The position numbers and the translations under genes are program-made. Of a stretch of 64,000 bases of DNA, positions 40,320 to 50,645 are shown one piece after another. The stretch's first letter is position 1, and every line of letters starts with the position of its first letter. Location: positions 1 to 64,000 of the forward strand of contig JAHWGJ010000006.1 of the NCBI GenBank assembly GCA_020054475.1, given 5' to 3'. Under the pieces are notes generated by a model. The model was not told the DNA's origin, made no database searches, and worked only from the letters and a program-made list of their open reading frames with translations. Origin of the DNA: Thermoplasmata archaeon. GTDB lineage: Archaea; Thermoplasmatota; E2; DHVEG-1.

Positions 40320-41291
40320 TCACATAAATTTTTTATTAACCCAAAAATCAGGTTTTTCTCCGTTTAATACTTTAATAATTTGTTCTGAGCAGACAGTACC
40401 CGCTCTTATCTGTCCTTCTTTTGTATTAGCACCTATGTGTGGAGATAAAATAACATTCTCTAGTTTTAATAAAGGATTATCAGTTGGAGGTTCATTTTCA
40501 AAAACATCTATACCCGCACCAGATATCTTCTCGTTTTTTAATACGTTAAATAATGCTTTTTCATCAACAGTACCTCCTCTTGAACAATTAATGAGAAAAG
40601 CAGTTTTTTTCATTTTTGAAAGCATTTCCTGATTTACAATATGGTGAGTAGATTTTAAATGAGGAAGATGTAATGATATATAATCAGATTTTGACATAAG
40701 ATCTTCTAATTTTTCAATTTTTATAATTCCATCCTTATGCATATCATCTTTGGATATAAATGGATCATATCCTATTACTGACATGTTAAATGACTTTGCA
40801 TATTTTGCTGTAATTTTACCAATATTTCCACATCCAATAAGACCAAGAGTTTTTCCAAATATTTCAGTTCCCATCAATTTTTTCTTAATCCATTTATCTT
40901 TTTTCATCGATCGGTCTGCTTTTGAAATATTTCTGGATAGACTTAACATAAATGTAATAGCAAGTTCTGCTACACTTTGAGTTGCACCAGTAGGTGCGTT
41001 AACTACTTTTATATTATGCTCTGCACAGGATTGAATATCAATATTATCTACTCCAATTCCTGCTCTACCAATAACCTTTAAATTTCCTTCAGATCCAGCT
41101 TTTATTACATCTTCAAATACCTTAGTCCTACCTCTAATCATTAAAGCATCATATTTATGAATCTCTTTAATCAGGTCTGATTTATCAAATTCTTCAAATG
41201 TTACATCATGATCAGCTTTTTTTAATAACTCTATTGCTTCTAATGCCATTTTATCTGTAATAAGTATTTTCATATTCGATCCCTCTTTCAT
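40320..41291 (-). CDS. serA: D-3-phosphoglycerate dehydrogenase-like
   Basis: MKILITDKMALEAIELLKKA, GLIGCGNIGKITAKYAKSF, INCSRGGTVDEKAL; ACT-less short form. Confidence 0.85.
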   Translation of the reverse strand: MKEGSNMKILITDKMALEAIELLKKADHDVTFEEFDKSDLIKEIHKYDALMIRGRTKVFEDVIKAGSEGNLKVIGRAGIGVDNIDIQSCAEHNIKVVNAPTGATQSVAELAITFMLSLSRNISKADRSMKKDKWIKKKLMGTEIFGKTLGLIGCGNIGKITAKYAKSFNMSVIGYDPFISKDDMHKDGIIKIEKLEDLMSKSDYISLHLPHLKSTHHIVNQEMLSKMKKTAFLINCSRGGTVDEKALFNVLKNEKISGAGIDVFENEPPTDNPLLKLENVILSPHIGANTKEGQIRAGTVCSEQIIKVLNGEKPDFWVNKKFM

Positions 41292-41315
41292 TATAAAATA
41301 AAAATAAATTATTTT

Positions 41316-42584
41316 TTAGAGAATAATCCTAAAATCAATTCCAGGATATTCAGCTTCTTTACCTAATTCCTCCTCAATTCTAAGCAATTGATTATATTTG
41401 GAAGTTCTATCACTTCTTGAAGGAGCACCTGTTTTTATTTGACCAGCACTTGTTCCAACAACTAAATCTGCAATAAAAGTATCTTCAGTTTCCCCGCTTC
41501 TATGACTTATAATTGAAGTCCATCCTACATCATTTGCCATTTTAATGGCATTTAATGTTTCTGTAACAGTCCCTATCTGATTTAGTTTAATTAGAACGGA
41601 GTTAGCAGCATTTAATTCAATACCTTTCTTAATTCTTTTTGTATTTGTTACGAATAAATCATCACCGACAATTTGGACTTTGGATCCTATTTTTTTTGTT
41701 ATTTCAACCCATGAATCCCAATCATCTTCTGCAAGTCCATCCTCTATACTTACTATTGGATATTTATTACATAAATCTATGTATAGATCAACCATTTCTC
41801 CACCGGAATATGATTTATTTCCAATTTTATAAGTTTCATTATAAAAGAACTCGCTAGAAGCAGGATCTATCGCAATTTTTATCATTTCATTATACCCTGC
41901 GTTTTCAATAGCCTGTAATATAAAATCAAATCTTTCATAAATATTAGACAATCCTGATGGTGCAAACCCACCTTCATCACCAATTAATGTTCCAGATGAT
42001 CCAAATTTATTATACAATATTTTGGAGAGATGATGATATATTTCTGAAACATGGCGGATGCCCTCTGAAAAAGATTTTGCACTTGTTGGCATTATCATAT
42101 GTTCTTGAAATGAATTTTTCTGACCCGCATGTTTTCCTCCATTAATTATATTACACATTGGAACTGGCATTTTATGAGAAATAATACCAAACATTTCTGA
42201 TATGTATGAATATAATGGAAGATTTTTATCAAATGCTCCTGCTTTAGTAACAGCCATTGAAACCGGAAGAATTGAGTTAGCACCAAGTTTCCCCTTATTA
42301 TCAGTTCCATCTAGCTCAATCATTAATGAATCAATAGTGTTTTGATGTCTGCAATTTAATCCAATTATTTTTGGAGCAATAATGTCATTTATGTTTTTTA
42401 CAACCTTTAAAGTTCCTTTACCAAAATATCTAGATTTATCATTATCTCTGAGCTCTATAGCCTCGTGCTTTCCTGCACTTGCGCCGCTAGGAGTCATAGA
42501 TCTAAAAACACCTTTCGATGTTTTTATATCAACTTCAACGGTAGGATCACCTCTTGAGTCTAATATTTCTCTAGCTTTTATCAT
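41316..42584 (-). CDS. eno: Enolase
   Basis: [55 protein letters not shown]. Confidence 0.97.
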   Translation of the reverse strand: MIKAREILDSRGDPTVEVDIKTSKGVFRSMTPSGASAGKHEAIELRDNDKSRYFGKGTLKVVKNINDIIAPKIIGLNCRHQNTIDSLMIELDGTDNKGKLGANSILPVSMAVTKAGAFDKNLPLYSYISEMFGIISHKMPVPMCNIINGGKHAGQKNSFQEHMIMPTSAKSFSEGIRHVSEIYHHLSKILYNKFGSSGTLIGDEGGFAPSGLSNIYERFDFILQAIENAGYNEMIKIAIDPASSEFFYNETYKIGNKSYSGGEMVDLYIDLCNKYPIVSIEDGLAEDDWDSWVEITKKIGSKVQIVGDDLFVTNTKRIKKGIELNAANSVLIKLNQIGTVTETLNAIKMANDVGWTSIISHRSGETEDTFIADLVVGTSAGQIKTGAPSRSDRTSKYNQLLRIEEELGKEAEYPGIDFRIIL

Positions 42585-42736
42585 TAAAATTTCAGATATT
42601 TATATTACCCCCAATTTTTAGACATTATGTTTTTTTATGTAATAAAATTATTGATTCTAATATCGATTTTTTTTTGTTTTAGTTTTAGAAAGACTTAATA
42701 ATACCAATTAGTTTGTAATAATGGAGGCAGGAAAGA

Positions 42737-43498
42737 ATGTATGAATACATAATATTGGTTATAGTCATATTTCTAATTTTATTGCTTTCATCCGCAATAA
42801 AGATTATGGCAGAGTATCAAAGAATTGTTATATTTAGACTAGGTAGATTACAGGGCATAAAGGGCCCGGGTCTTGTTTTTATAATTCCAATTATAGATAA
42901 TATAATCAAACTTGATTTAAGAACTCGTGTAATTGATGTACCCAAACAGAGGGTGATAACAGAAGATAATGTAACAGTTGATGTTGATGCAGTTGTCTAT
43001 TACAGAATTGTAGACCCACAAAAAGCAGTTGTTGAGGTTCAAAGATATGATGTTGCAACAAGTTTGATTGCACAAACAACACTAAGAGATGTTCTTGGTC
43101 AGCAGAATTTAGATGAATTATTATCAAAGAGGGATGAACTAAATAAAAGCCTTCAAACAATTATTGATCAAGCTACTGATCCATGGGGTGTTAAAGTATC
43201 TGCAGTTACTATAAGAGATGTTTCATTACCAGAAGAAATGATGAGGGCTATTGCAAAACAAGCTGAAGCTGAAAGAGAAAAAAGATCAAGGATTATTATT
43301 GCAGAAGGAGAATTTCAAGCGTCTGCGAGAATGACAGATGCCGCAAAATTATATGAAAAAACTCCAATGGCAATGAGACTTAGAGAACTTCAAACACTTA
43401 CTGATATATCAAAAGAAGGGAACCTAATAATTGTTCCTGGAGGAGAGTTAGGACAGGTTGCTGGTATTGCAAAAGCAGTTAATCAAAAAGTAAAATGA
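42737..43498 (+). CDS. SPFH/stomatin-like (slipin) protein
   Basis: IMAEYQRIVIFRLGRLQGIKGPGLVFIIPIID, DVPKQRVITEDNVTVDVDAVVYYRI. Confidence 0.95.
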   Translation: MYEYIILVIVIFLILLLSSAIKIMAEYQRIVIFRLGRLQGIKGPGLVFIIPIIDNIIKLDLRTRVIDVPKQRVITEDNVTVDVDAVVYYRIVDPQKAVVEVQRYDVATSLIAQTTLRDVLGQQNLDELLSKRDELNKSLQTIIDQATDPWGVKVSAVTIRDVSLPEEMMRAIAKQAEAEREKRSRIIIAEGEFQASARMTDAAKLYEKTPMAMRLRELQTLTDISKEGNLIIVPGGELGQVAGIAKAVNQKVK

Positions 43499-44808
43499 AA
43501 AAAAATAAATTAATTATCATATCTTTAATTTTCTTTTTTTCTCTTTTTTTATCATTTAATGCAAATGCTCAGATTTCAAATGTGCTAATTGTTGAAATAA
43601 ATGATACAATAAATCAATCAACAGTTGAATTGTTATATGAAGCTATTCAAGAAGCTGATTATCAAAAATCACAAGCGATTATACTTTTATTGAATACCCC
43701 GGGGGGGGGATTACAACAAACTTTTGAAATTGCTGAAATTATTAAAAATAGTGAAATCCCAGTAGTTGGTTATGTTTATCCAAGTGGTTCAACTGCTTGG
43801 TCTGCTGGGACATTCATATTAATTAGTACCCATATTGCTTCAATGGCTAATAATACAATAATTGGATCTTGTCAACCTGTTGAAATAACGTTAGAAGGAA
43901 CGAGAACCATTAATGATTCAAAGACAATAAATGCATTAGTTCAGTGGATTCAAGAAAGAGCAGATATTTATAGTAGAAATAAAACACTTGTTAAAGAATT
44001 TATAATAGATAATAGAAATATTAATGCTTCAATAGCAGAAAAATTTGGAGTAATTGAATATGTTTCGGATTCTATTGAAATTTTATTGAAAAAAATTGAT
44101 GGAGATATTGTTGAAACATTAAATGGAAATTTAACGATAAACACCAAATATGCAGAACAAATATATTATTCGCCATCTATTAAAATTATATTTTTAAAAA
44201 TTTTATCAAATCCAATACTTCAATCATTATTATTAATGCTTGGAGTTTTTGCATTGATTTTTGGAATATCATCACCCGGATTTGGTGCTGAGGTTTTCGG
44301 CGTTATAGCTATATTATTATCCTTAATTGGGTCAGGATTTAGCATTCCTGAATTTAGCATAATATTTATAATACTTGGTTTTCTATTATTAATAATTGAA
44401 ATATTTGCTACGCCCGGCTTTGGCATAATAGGGCTAGGTGGAATTATAAGTTTGAGTTTAGGGTCAATATTTATTATTCCTACATATTCAACAAGGAATT
44501 GGATGATATCAATGGATTGGATAAATGATATAATATTAATATTAATTGTTACAGCTGTTCTTATTTCAATATTTTTTGGATTTTTACTTTATAAAATTAT
44601 CCAAATAAGAAAAAAGAAAAAAGCTGTCGGAGTATTTGAAGGTGAATTTGCAACAACAATTGAAAGAATATCTCCAGATAAACCTGGTTATATAAAATTT
44701 AAAGGTGAATTATGGAAAGCTAAATCTAAAGATTTTATTGAACTAGGAACTAAGGTTGTTATAATTAAAAAAGATGATGTTTATTTAATTGTTGAACCAG
44801 AAAAATAA
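43495..44808 (+). CDS. NfeD family protein with ClpP-like serine protease domain
   Basis: LLLNTPGGGLQQTFEIAEIIKNSEIPVVGYVYPSGSTAWSAGTFILIS. Confidence 0.95.
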   Translation: MKKNKLIIISLIFFFSLFLSFNANAQISNVLIVEINDTINQSTVELLYEAIQEADYQKSQAIILLLNTPGGGLQQTFEIAEIIKNSEIPVVGYVYPSGSTAWSAGTFILISTHIASMANNTIIGSCQPVEITLEGTRTINDSKTINALVQWIQERADIYSRNKTLVKEFIIDNRNINASIAEKFGVIEYVSDSIEILLKKIDGDIVETLNGNLTINTKYAEQIYYSPSIKIIFLKILSNPILQSLLLMLGVFALIFGISSPGFGAEVFGVIAILLSLIGSGFSIPEFSIIFIILGFLLLIIEIFATPGFGIIGLGGIISLSLGSIFIIPTYSTRNWMISMDWINDIILILIVTAVLISIFFGFLLYKIIQIRKKKKAVGVFEGEFATTIERISPDKPGYIKFKGELWKAKSKDFIELGTKVVIIKKDDVYLIVEPEK

Positions 44809-44847
44809 CGACCAAACATTAATCAACCATTATCCTTTTTCCCAGAG

Positions 44848-46101
44848 ATGTTTAAAATGCAAAATGACATAAGATTACAGTTTCTTGGCGGTAGTAATAA
44901 AGTTGGTAGCTTATCGCTTATGCTAGATACAAATGGAACAAGAGTATTATTTGATTATGGGATGACTCCAAGTAAACCACCAACATTTCCAATGCAACCT
45001 CCACCTGTAGATCATATGTTTTTAAGCCATTCTCATTTGGATCATTCAGGAATGACACCTTATATCTGTTCGAGAGACAATCAAAAAATTCATTCAACAA
45101 AACTTACATCTGAAATATCATATTTACTTCATAAGGATTCTATTAAAATTGCGAAAATGGAAGGTTACGCCCCATTATATAATATGAATGATGTTAAACA
45201 AACAAAAACAAATGTTATTCCTGTTGAACCAACTAAAAAAAAATTTTTAAATAACGACCATGAAATTCGCTTTCATTCTGCAGGACATATTCCCGGGTCT
45301 CTCATGTTTGAAATGGTGGGATCAAGAAATTTTTTATTTACAGGGGATTTCAATATTCAAGATACCAACTTAGTTAAAGCCACTAAACCAATCAAATGTG
45401 ATATTTTATGTATGGAGGGTACTTATGCTGGGAGAGATCATCCAAAAAAAAGAGAAGAATTGGAAAAAGAGCTGATAGACAAAATTGAAGAAGTTATTAT
45501 GCGAGGGGGATTAGCAATTTTACCTGCTTTTGCAGTTTCCAGGTCACAAGAGCTCGTTCTAATTTTAAAAAATTCAGGATTCAATATTTGGTATGATGGA
45601 ATGGGTAGAAAAGTATCAGAAATTTTTTTAAAATACCCAAAATATCTGCGATCTGAAAAAAATCTTAGAGATGCACTAAACAGAATTCATTTCGTGCATT
45701 CAGAAAAAGGACGGAAAACAGCCTTAAAATCTGATGTAATTATAACATCTAGCGGAATGATGGATGGCGGACCAGTTTTAAGTTATATGAATAAATTAAA
45801 AAATGATGTAAAAAGTTCAGTGATTTTAACAGGATATCAGATAAAAGGTACTAATAGTAGATTATTAATAGAAAAGAAAAAATTAGATTTTTATGGAGTT
45901 ATTGAAAAAGTTGCATGTGATGTAGAATATTTTGATTTTTCAGGGCATGCTGGACATTCGGAATTAATTGAATTTGCAAAGAATTGCAATCCAGAAAAAA
46001 TTGTATTAATGCATAGTGATAATAGAGAAGCTCTTATAAAACCATTAAGGGAATTTGCTGATGTTTTTACACCTAATGATGGTGAGATTTTAGATTTATA
46101 A
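44848..46101 (+). CDS. MBL-fold beta-CASP ribonuclease
   Basis: FLSHSHLDHSGMTPYI, LPAFAVSRSQELVLIL, SSGMMDGGPVLSY. Confidence 0.93.
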   Translation: MFKMQNDIRLQFLGGSNKVGSLSLMLDTNGTRVLFDYGMTPSKPPTFPMQPPPVDHMFLSHSHLDHSGMTPYICSRDNQKIHSTKLTSEISYLLHKDSIKIAKMEGYAPLYNMNDVKQTKTNVIPVEPTKKKFLNNDHEIRFHSAGHIPGSLMFEMVGSRNFLFTGDFNIQDTNLVKATKPIKCDILCMEGTYAGRDHPKKREELEKELIDKIEEVIMRGGLAILPAFAVSRSQELVLILKNSGFNIWYDGMGRKVSEIFLKYPKYLRSEKNLRDALNRIHFVHSEKGRKTALKSDVIITSSGMMDGGPVLSYMNKLKNDVKSSVILTGYQIKGTNSRLLIEKKKLDFYGVIEKVACDVEYFDFSGHAGHSELIEFAKNCNPEKIVLMHSDNREALIKPLREFADVFTPNDGEILDL

Positions 46102-46155
46102 TAAAATTTCTTTTATAATTTGATTTTATCATATAATCAAAAGGAGACCATTGAA

Positions 46156-47403
46156 ATGTCAGAAATATCAAGGAGACAAAAATACGATCTCAAAAGAAAA
46201 ATAGAAGATTTAGGCGAATGTCGAGGAAAACATACAGAATTAATCTCGCTTTATGTACCATCAACCAAGCAAATATTTGATGTCGCATCTTATCTTAAAA
46301 ACGAATTGTCCGAATCACAGAATATTAAATCAAAAACAACTAGAAAAAATGTTTTATCTGCAATCGAATCTATTTTAAGTAGGTTAAAAAATTATAAAAC
46401 TCCACCTGAAAATGGAGTTGTTTTTTTTGTTGGTCATAAGAGCATCGGTAGCGATCAAACGTCAATGGTAGCTTTTGTTGTTGAACCTCCTATGCCATTT
46501 AAAACATTTCTTTATCGGTGTGACTCTCTTTTTTATCTTAAACCTTTGGAGGAAATGCTTACTGAAAAGGAAGTGTATGGCTTAATATTAATTGATAGGA
46601 GAGAATGTACTGTTGGAATTTTAAGGGGAAGTAGAATTGATTTACTAAAGTATATGACTTCTCAAGTTCCTGGAAAACATGGGAGAGGCGGGCAATCTCA
46701 AAGAAGATTTGAGAGATTAACAGAGATAGCAGCGCATGAATGGTTTGTAAAATGTGGGGATAAAATTAGTGAGATATTTCTTAGCGAGGAGAATATAAAA
46801 GGTATATTTGCTGGAGGGCCTGGGCCAACAAAAAAATATTTTTTTGAGGAAAAATATTTACATTATTCTATTCAGGATAAAATTATTGATATGTTTGATA
46901 CGGGTTATACAGATGAATATGGTTTAAGAGAACTTGTATCAAAAGCTTCAGAAACAATGGAGAATCTTGAAGTTGCTAAAGAGAAATCAGTAATGAAGCA
47001 ATTTCTAAAGGAAATAACTAAAAACGAAAAAAGCCTAGCAATTTATGGTGAAGATCAAATTAGAAAGGCATTGGAAATGGGCGCGGTTGATATCATATTA
47101 TTTTCAGATAATCTTAGAAAATATAGAATTTATTTGAAATGCCAAAATTGTAACTTTAATAAAGAAATTACAATCAATCAGGATTTACTTGAAGAATATA
47201 TGCCGCCAAAATGTTCAAAATGTGATACATCTTCCACAATGGAAATTGTAGAAAAAAAAGATATTATTGACGAATTATCCGAAAAAGCTGAAAAAATTGG
47301 ATGTAAAATATTTCTTATTTCTAGAAATAGTGAAGAGGGTGATTCATTATATTCTGCTTTTAATGGAATTGCAGGAATTTCAAGATATCATTTAGATATA
47401 TAA
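46156..47403 (+). CDS. prf1: Peptide chain release factor aRF1
   Basis: ELISLYVPSTKQI, NIKSKTTRKNVLSAIESIL, GKHGRGGQSQRRFERL. Confidence 0.97.
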   Translation: MSEISRRQKYDLKRKIEDLGECRGKHTELISLYVPSTKQIFDVASYLKNELSESQNIKSKTTRKNVLSAIESILSRLKNYKTPPENGVVFFVGHKSIGSDQTSMVAFVVEPPMPFKTFLYRCDSLFYLKPLEEMLTEKEVYGLILIDRRECTVGILRGSRIDLLKYMTSQVPGKHGRGGQSQRRFERLTEIAAHEWFVKCGDKISEIFLSEENIKGIFAGGPGPTKKYFFEEKYLHYSIQDKIIDMFDTGYTDEYGLRELVSKASETMENLEVAKEKSVMKQFLKEITKNEKSLAIYGEDQIRKALEMGAVDIILFSDNLRKYRIYLKCQNCNFNKEITINQDLLEEYMPPKCSKCDTSSTMEIVEKKDIIDELSEKAEKIGCKIFLISRNSEEGDSLYSAFNGIAGISRYHLDI

Positions 47404-47552
47404 ATATATCATAATAAAAATAAATTATTTTTTTTTAAGTAAATAAATAGTATCTTATAATTTATTTATATTTTTTTTTTATTTTAATTATTATAATCTG
47501 TACCGATGGTTTTATAAATAAAGAAATATATTATTTAATTTGGTTATGAACG

Positions 47553-49601
47553 ATGTCGTCTCGAGATAATTTCAAGTCTTTTATTCCTCCTAATAAAATA
47601 ATTCCTGAACTTACAATAAAAGCTGTTTTAGTTGGAGCATTATTGGCAATCATCTTAGGTTCTGCTAATGCTTATCTTGGTCTTTATGCAGGATTGACGG
47701 TTTCAGCTGTAATTCCTGGTGCTGTAATGGCTTTCGCTTTATTGAAACCATTTAAAGGTACTATTCTTGAAGTTAATATTGGTATGATGGGTGCTGCAGC
47801 AGGTGAAGCACTTGCGGCGGGAGTTATATTTACAATACCGGCATTAGTATTACTTGGGACATGGACAGAAATTCAATATCTAGAAACGACTCTTATAGCT
47901 TTACTGGGTGGAATTCTAGGTGTTTTATGGATGATTCCGTTAAGAAGAGCTTTGATTATAAAAACAGATTTACCTTTTCCAGAAGGTGTTGCAGTTGCTG
48001 CTGTTCTAACTACAACAGTGGGTGATGGAGAAAATTCCTCAAAGGTAAAAAGCAAATCTTCTGGAGTAAGCGGTATATGGTTAATAGTAGGTGTTCTATT
48101 AGCAGGAATATTCAAATTTGGTCAGGTTGCATTAAAAACCTTTAGCGGTGCAATTCATAGTATTATAGATATTGGAAAATTTAGTATCGGGGGAAGAGAA
48201 GGAAATGGCGTTTTTTATGGCGGAGTAGCTTCATCTCCTGCATTACTTGGAGTAGGTTGGATTATAGGGCCGAAAATAGCCTCTTTTGTTTTTGTGGGGG
48301 GATTATTAGGTTGGGTAATCCTTGCTCCATTAATAGCATTAGCCACTGGCTTACCAACACCAACTACACCCTCTCAAATTACAGATGCACTTTCTTTTGG
48401 TTCTGGTAATTTTGAAACAGGAAAATTAATATGGGGTTTCTATGAGATTTGGGGGAATTATATCAGGTATATTGGCGTAGGGGCCATGGTAGTTGGTGGA
48501 TTATATACTATATTCAAATTAAGATCAAATCTAAGCCAAGGATTAAAAGAAGCTATAGCAGGAATTACAGGAGGACAGATAGAAGCGAAAAAAAGAACGG
48601 ATCAAGATTTGAATTTTAAATTTGTATTTTTATTAATTGGAGCTCTTACAATTCCTGTATTTATACTATACGGATATGTTTCAAATGAATGGGCTATATC
48701 TGGAATTATGGCAGTTTTTGCAATTTTATTTGCCTTTATTGCAAGTGCAATAGCAGGATATATGGCAGGATTATTAGGATCATCAAATAATCCTATATCT
48801 GGCGTAACTGTATCCGTTCTTCTTATTACATCTTTGATATTATTAGGATTTGGTCTTTCAGGTAATGTTGGAGCATATGGTGTTGCGATATTAATTGCAG
48901 CAGTAATATGTTGTGCAGCAGCAATTTCTGGAGATGTTCTTCAGTCGATGACTTGTGGTCAAATGATTGGAGCGACGCCGAAAAATCAACAAATAGCGGA
49001 AATTATTGGAGTTTTGGCAGCGGCTCCTGTATTAGCATTAGTGGTTTCGGCTCTTGATCAAGCATATAGAATTGGTAGCACTAATTTACCTGCACCCCAA
49101 GCATTTCTTATGGCTGGAATAGTAAAGGGCGTGTTAGGTGGAGAAATGGTATGGCCTTTCGTTCTTGCAGGTGCAGTACTTGCATTTGTACTTATTTTAA
49201 TTGATTTACCTGTTTTACCAGTTGCAATTGGTATCTATTTACCATTTACTTTAGCTGTCCCTATTTTTGGAGGGGGAGTTGTAAGACATATAACAAATAT
49301 CTTTATTACTAGGAAATATGGATCAAGTGATGAAGAACAAATAAGTGAATGGGAGCTAGCAATTAAACAAACCGATGTAAAACCAAAGGAAAAAATTATA
49401 AGGACAGGTCTACTCTTAACCGCTGGATTAATTGCAGGAGAAGCATTAATGGGGGTAATAGTAGCATTTCTAATTATCGGTGGTATAAATCTATCAATTT
49501 TTGAATATCCTCCAATATGGCCCGGTTTAATATTATGGATCTTTGTTGCAATACTTCTTGCATACATCCCGCTGAGGGAAATATTTGCAAATGAAAAATA
49601 A
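47553..49601 (+). CDS. OPT family oligopeptide transporter
   Basis: LTIKAVLVGALLAIILGSANAYLGLYAGLTVSAVIPGAVMAFALL. Confidence 0.95.
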   Translation: MSSRDNFKSFIPPNKIIPELTIKAVLVGALLAIILGSANAYLGLYAGLTVSAVIPGAVMAFALLKPFKGTILEVNIGMMGAAAGEALAAGVIFTIPALVLLGTWTEIQYLETTLIALLGGILGVLWMIPLRRALIIKTDLPFPEGVAVAAVLTTTVGDGENSSKVKSKSSGVSGIWLIVGVLLAGIFKFGQVALKTFSGAIHSIIDIGKFSIGGREGNGVFYGGVASSPALLGVGWIIGPKIASFVFVGGLLGWVILAPLIALATGLPTPTTPSQITDALSFGSGNFETGKLIWGFYEIWGNYIRYIGVGAMVVGGLYTIFKLRSNLSQGLKEAIAGITGGQIEAKKRTDQDLNFKFVFLLIGALTIPVFILYGYVSNEWAISGIMAVFAILFAFIASAIAGYMAGLLGSSNNPISGVTVSVLLITSLILLGFGLSGNVGAYGVAILIAAVICCAAAISGDVLQSMTCGQMIGATPKNQQIAEIIGVLAAAPVLALVVSALDQAYRIGSTNLPAPQAFLMAGIVKGVLGGEMVWPFVLAGAVLAFVLILIDLPVLPVAIGIYLPFTLAVPIFGGGVVRHITNIFITRKYGSSDEEQISEWELAIKQTDVKPKEKIIRTGLLLTAGLIAGEALMGVIVAFLIIGGINLSIFEYPPIWPGLILWIFVAILLAYIPLREIFANEK

Positions 49602-49944
49602 GAAAAATACCAAAATTCCAACAATTGAAGAATTTAACATATATAAACCAATAAGATTAGATTTTACATGGGAAATAAAAGATGATGGTATAGTAGTTAT
49701 AAAAGTACCAAAGTTTAATAGTAAATATGGTAAATCTTTTTGCAAAATAATAAAAAAAGAAAATTCTTTTTCAGCAAATTTAGATAGATTAGGGTCTAGT
49801 GTTTGGAAGTATTGTGATGGTACAAATTCAGTAAAAAAAATTCTTGATAATCTGTTAAAAGAATTTCCAGATGAAAAAAATATTGACCAAAGATTATACT
49901 TGTTTCTTCAACAAATGAAAAATTTACATTATATATATTTTTAG
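49591..49944 (+). CDS. PqqD-like peptide chaperone protein
   Basis: FTWEIKDDGIVVIKVPKF... LDRLGSSVWKYCDGTNSVKKILDNLLKEFP; overlaps the OPT gene end. Confidence 0.75.
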   Translation: MKNKKNTKIPTIEEFNIYKPIRLDFTWEIKDDGIVVIKVPKFNSKYGKSFCKIIKKENSFSANLDRLGSSVWKYCDGTNSVKKILDNLLKEFPDEKNIDQRLYLFLQQMKNLHYIYF

Positions 49945-49946
49945 TT

Positions 49947-50612
49947 TCATTCAAGATGTGATTCTTCAATATTTAAAAAACCACTATCTCTTCTCCATTT
50001 AATAGAATAAGTATCAATAATAAGTTTTTTTTTAAAAATTGGACCATCTAATGTTATAGTTTCATATTCCCCGCCTTCTCCTGCAATATTTATTTTATAT
50101 TTTTTCGATAATTTTCCTATATCATTTATGAATTTTTTATCCAAATATTTGCCAAGCCATTTTTCATCTAATCCAAATGCAGAAACTCCTACTATCATAT
50201 TTTTAAATCCTGCTTTTATTTGTTCATCAATAATCTTCATTTGGTCTTTATGCCATAATGGTGTAAATGATTTGATTTTCAAATCATGACAAATTTTTTC
50301 TATTCTAGTTCTTTGATATTCCGAATCAATAGCACCGCTTATTATTCCATCTATTTCAAGATCTCTAAGAATATCTTTCAAATCTTCAACTTCTTCCTCC
50401 TTATTCCCCTCTGAAATTTTATTAATATATTGAATATCTAAAGCTTGTGCAATTTTTTTTGTTTGATCAATGTTTAAACTATGAAACATCCAAGAATTTT
50501 TTTTTTTAGGTATTATTGTCACTAAATGAGTAATGTTCCATCCCCATTGTTTTGCAATATAAATAGAAAAAACTGAATCCTTTCCGCCAGAAAATAAAGA
50601 AGCCACATTCAT
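49947..50612 (-). CDS. Diphthine-ammonia ligase (Dph6-like N-type ATP pyrophosphatase)
   Basis: MNVASLFSGGKDSVFSIYIAKQWG, GEGGEYETITLDGPIF. Confidence 0.92.
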   Translation of the reverse strand: MNVASLFSGGKDSVFSIYIAKQWGWNITHLVTIIPKKKNSWMFHSLNIDQTKKIAQALDIQYINKISEGNKEEEVEDLKDILRDLEIDGIISGAIDSEYQRTRIEKICHDLKIKSFTPLWHKDQMKIIDEQIKAGFKNMIVGVSAFGLDEKWLGKYLDKKFINDIGKLSKKYKINIAGEGGEYETITLDGPIFKKKLIIDTYSIKWRRDSGFLNIEESHLE

Positions 50613-50645
50613 AATAATGAATGCAACAACTAATTTATAATAATA

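Noticed and set aside
42737-44808. Slipin-NfeD pair as a novel membrane system
   Set aside because: Well-known, widely conserved operon.
47440-47500. Poly-T runs between prf1 and the OPT gene as a novel element
   Set aside because: Ordinary T-rich archaeal termination signals in an AT-rich genome.
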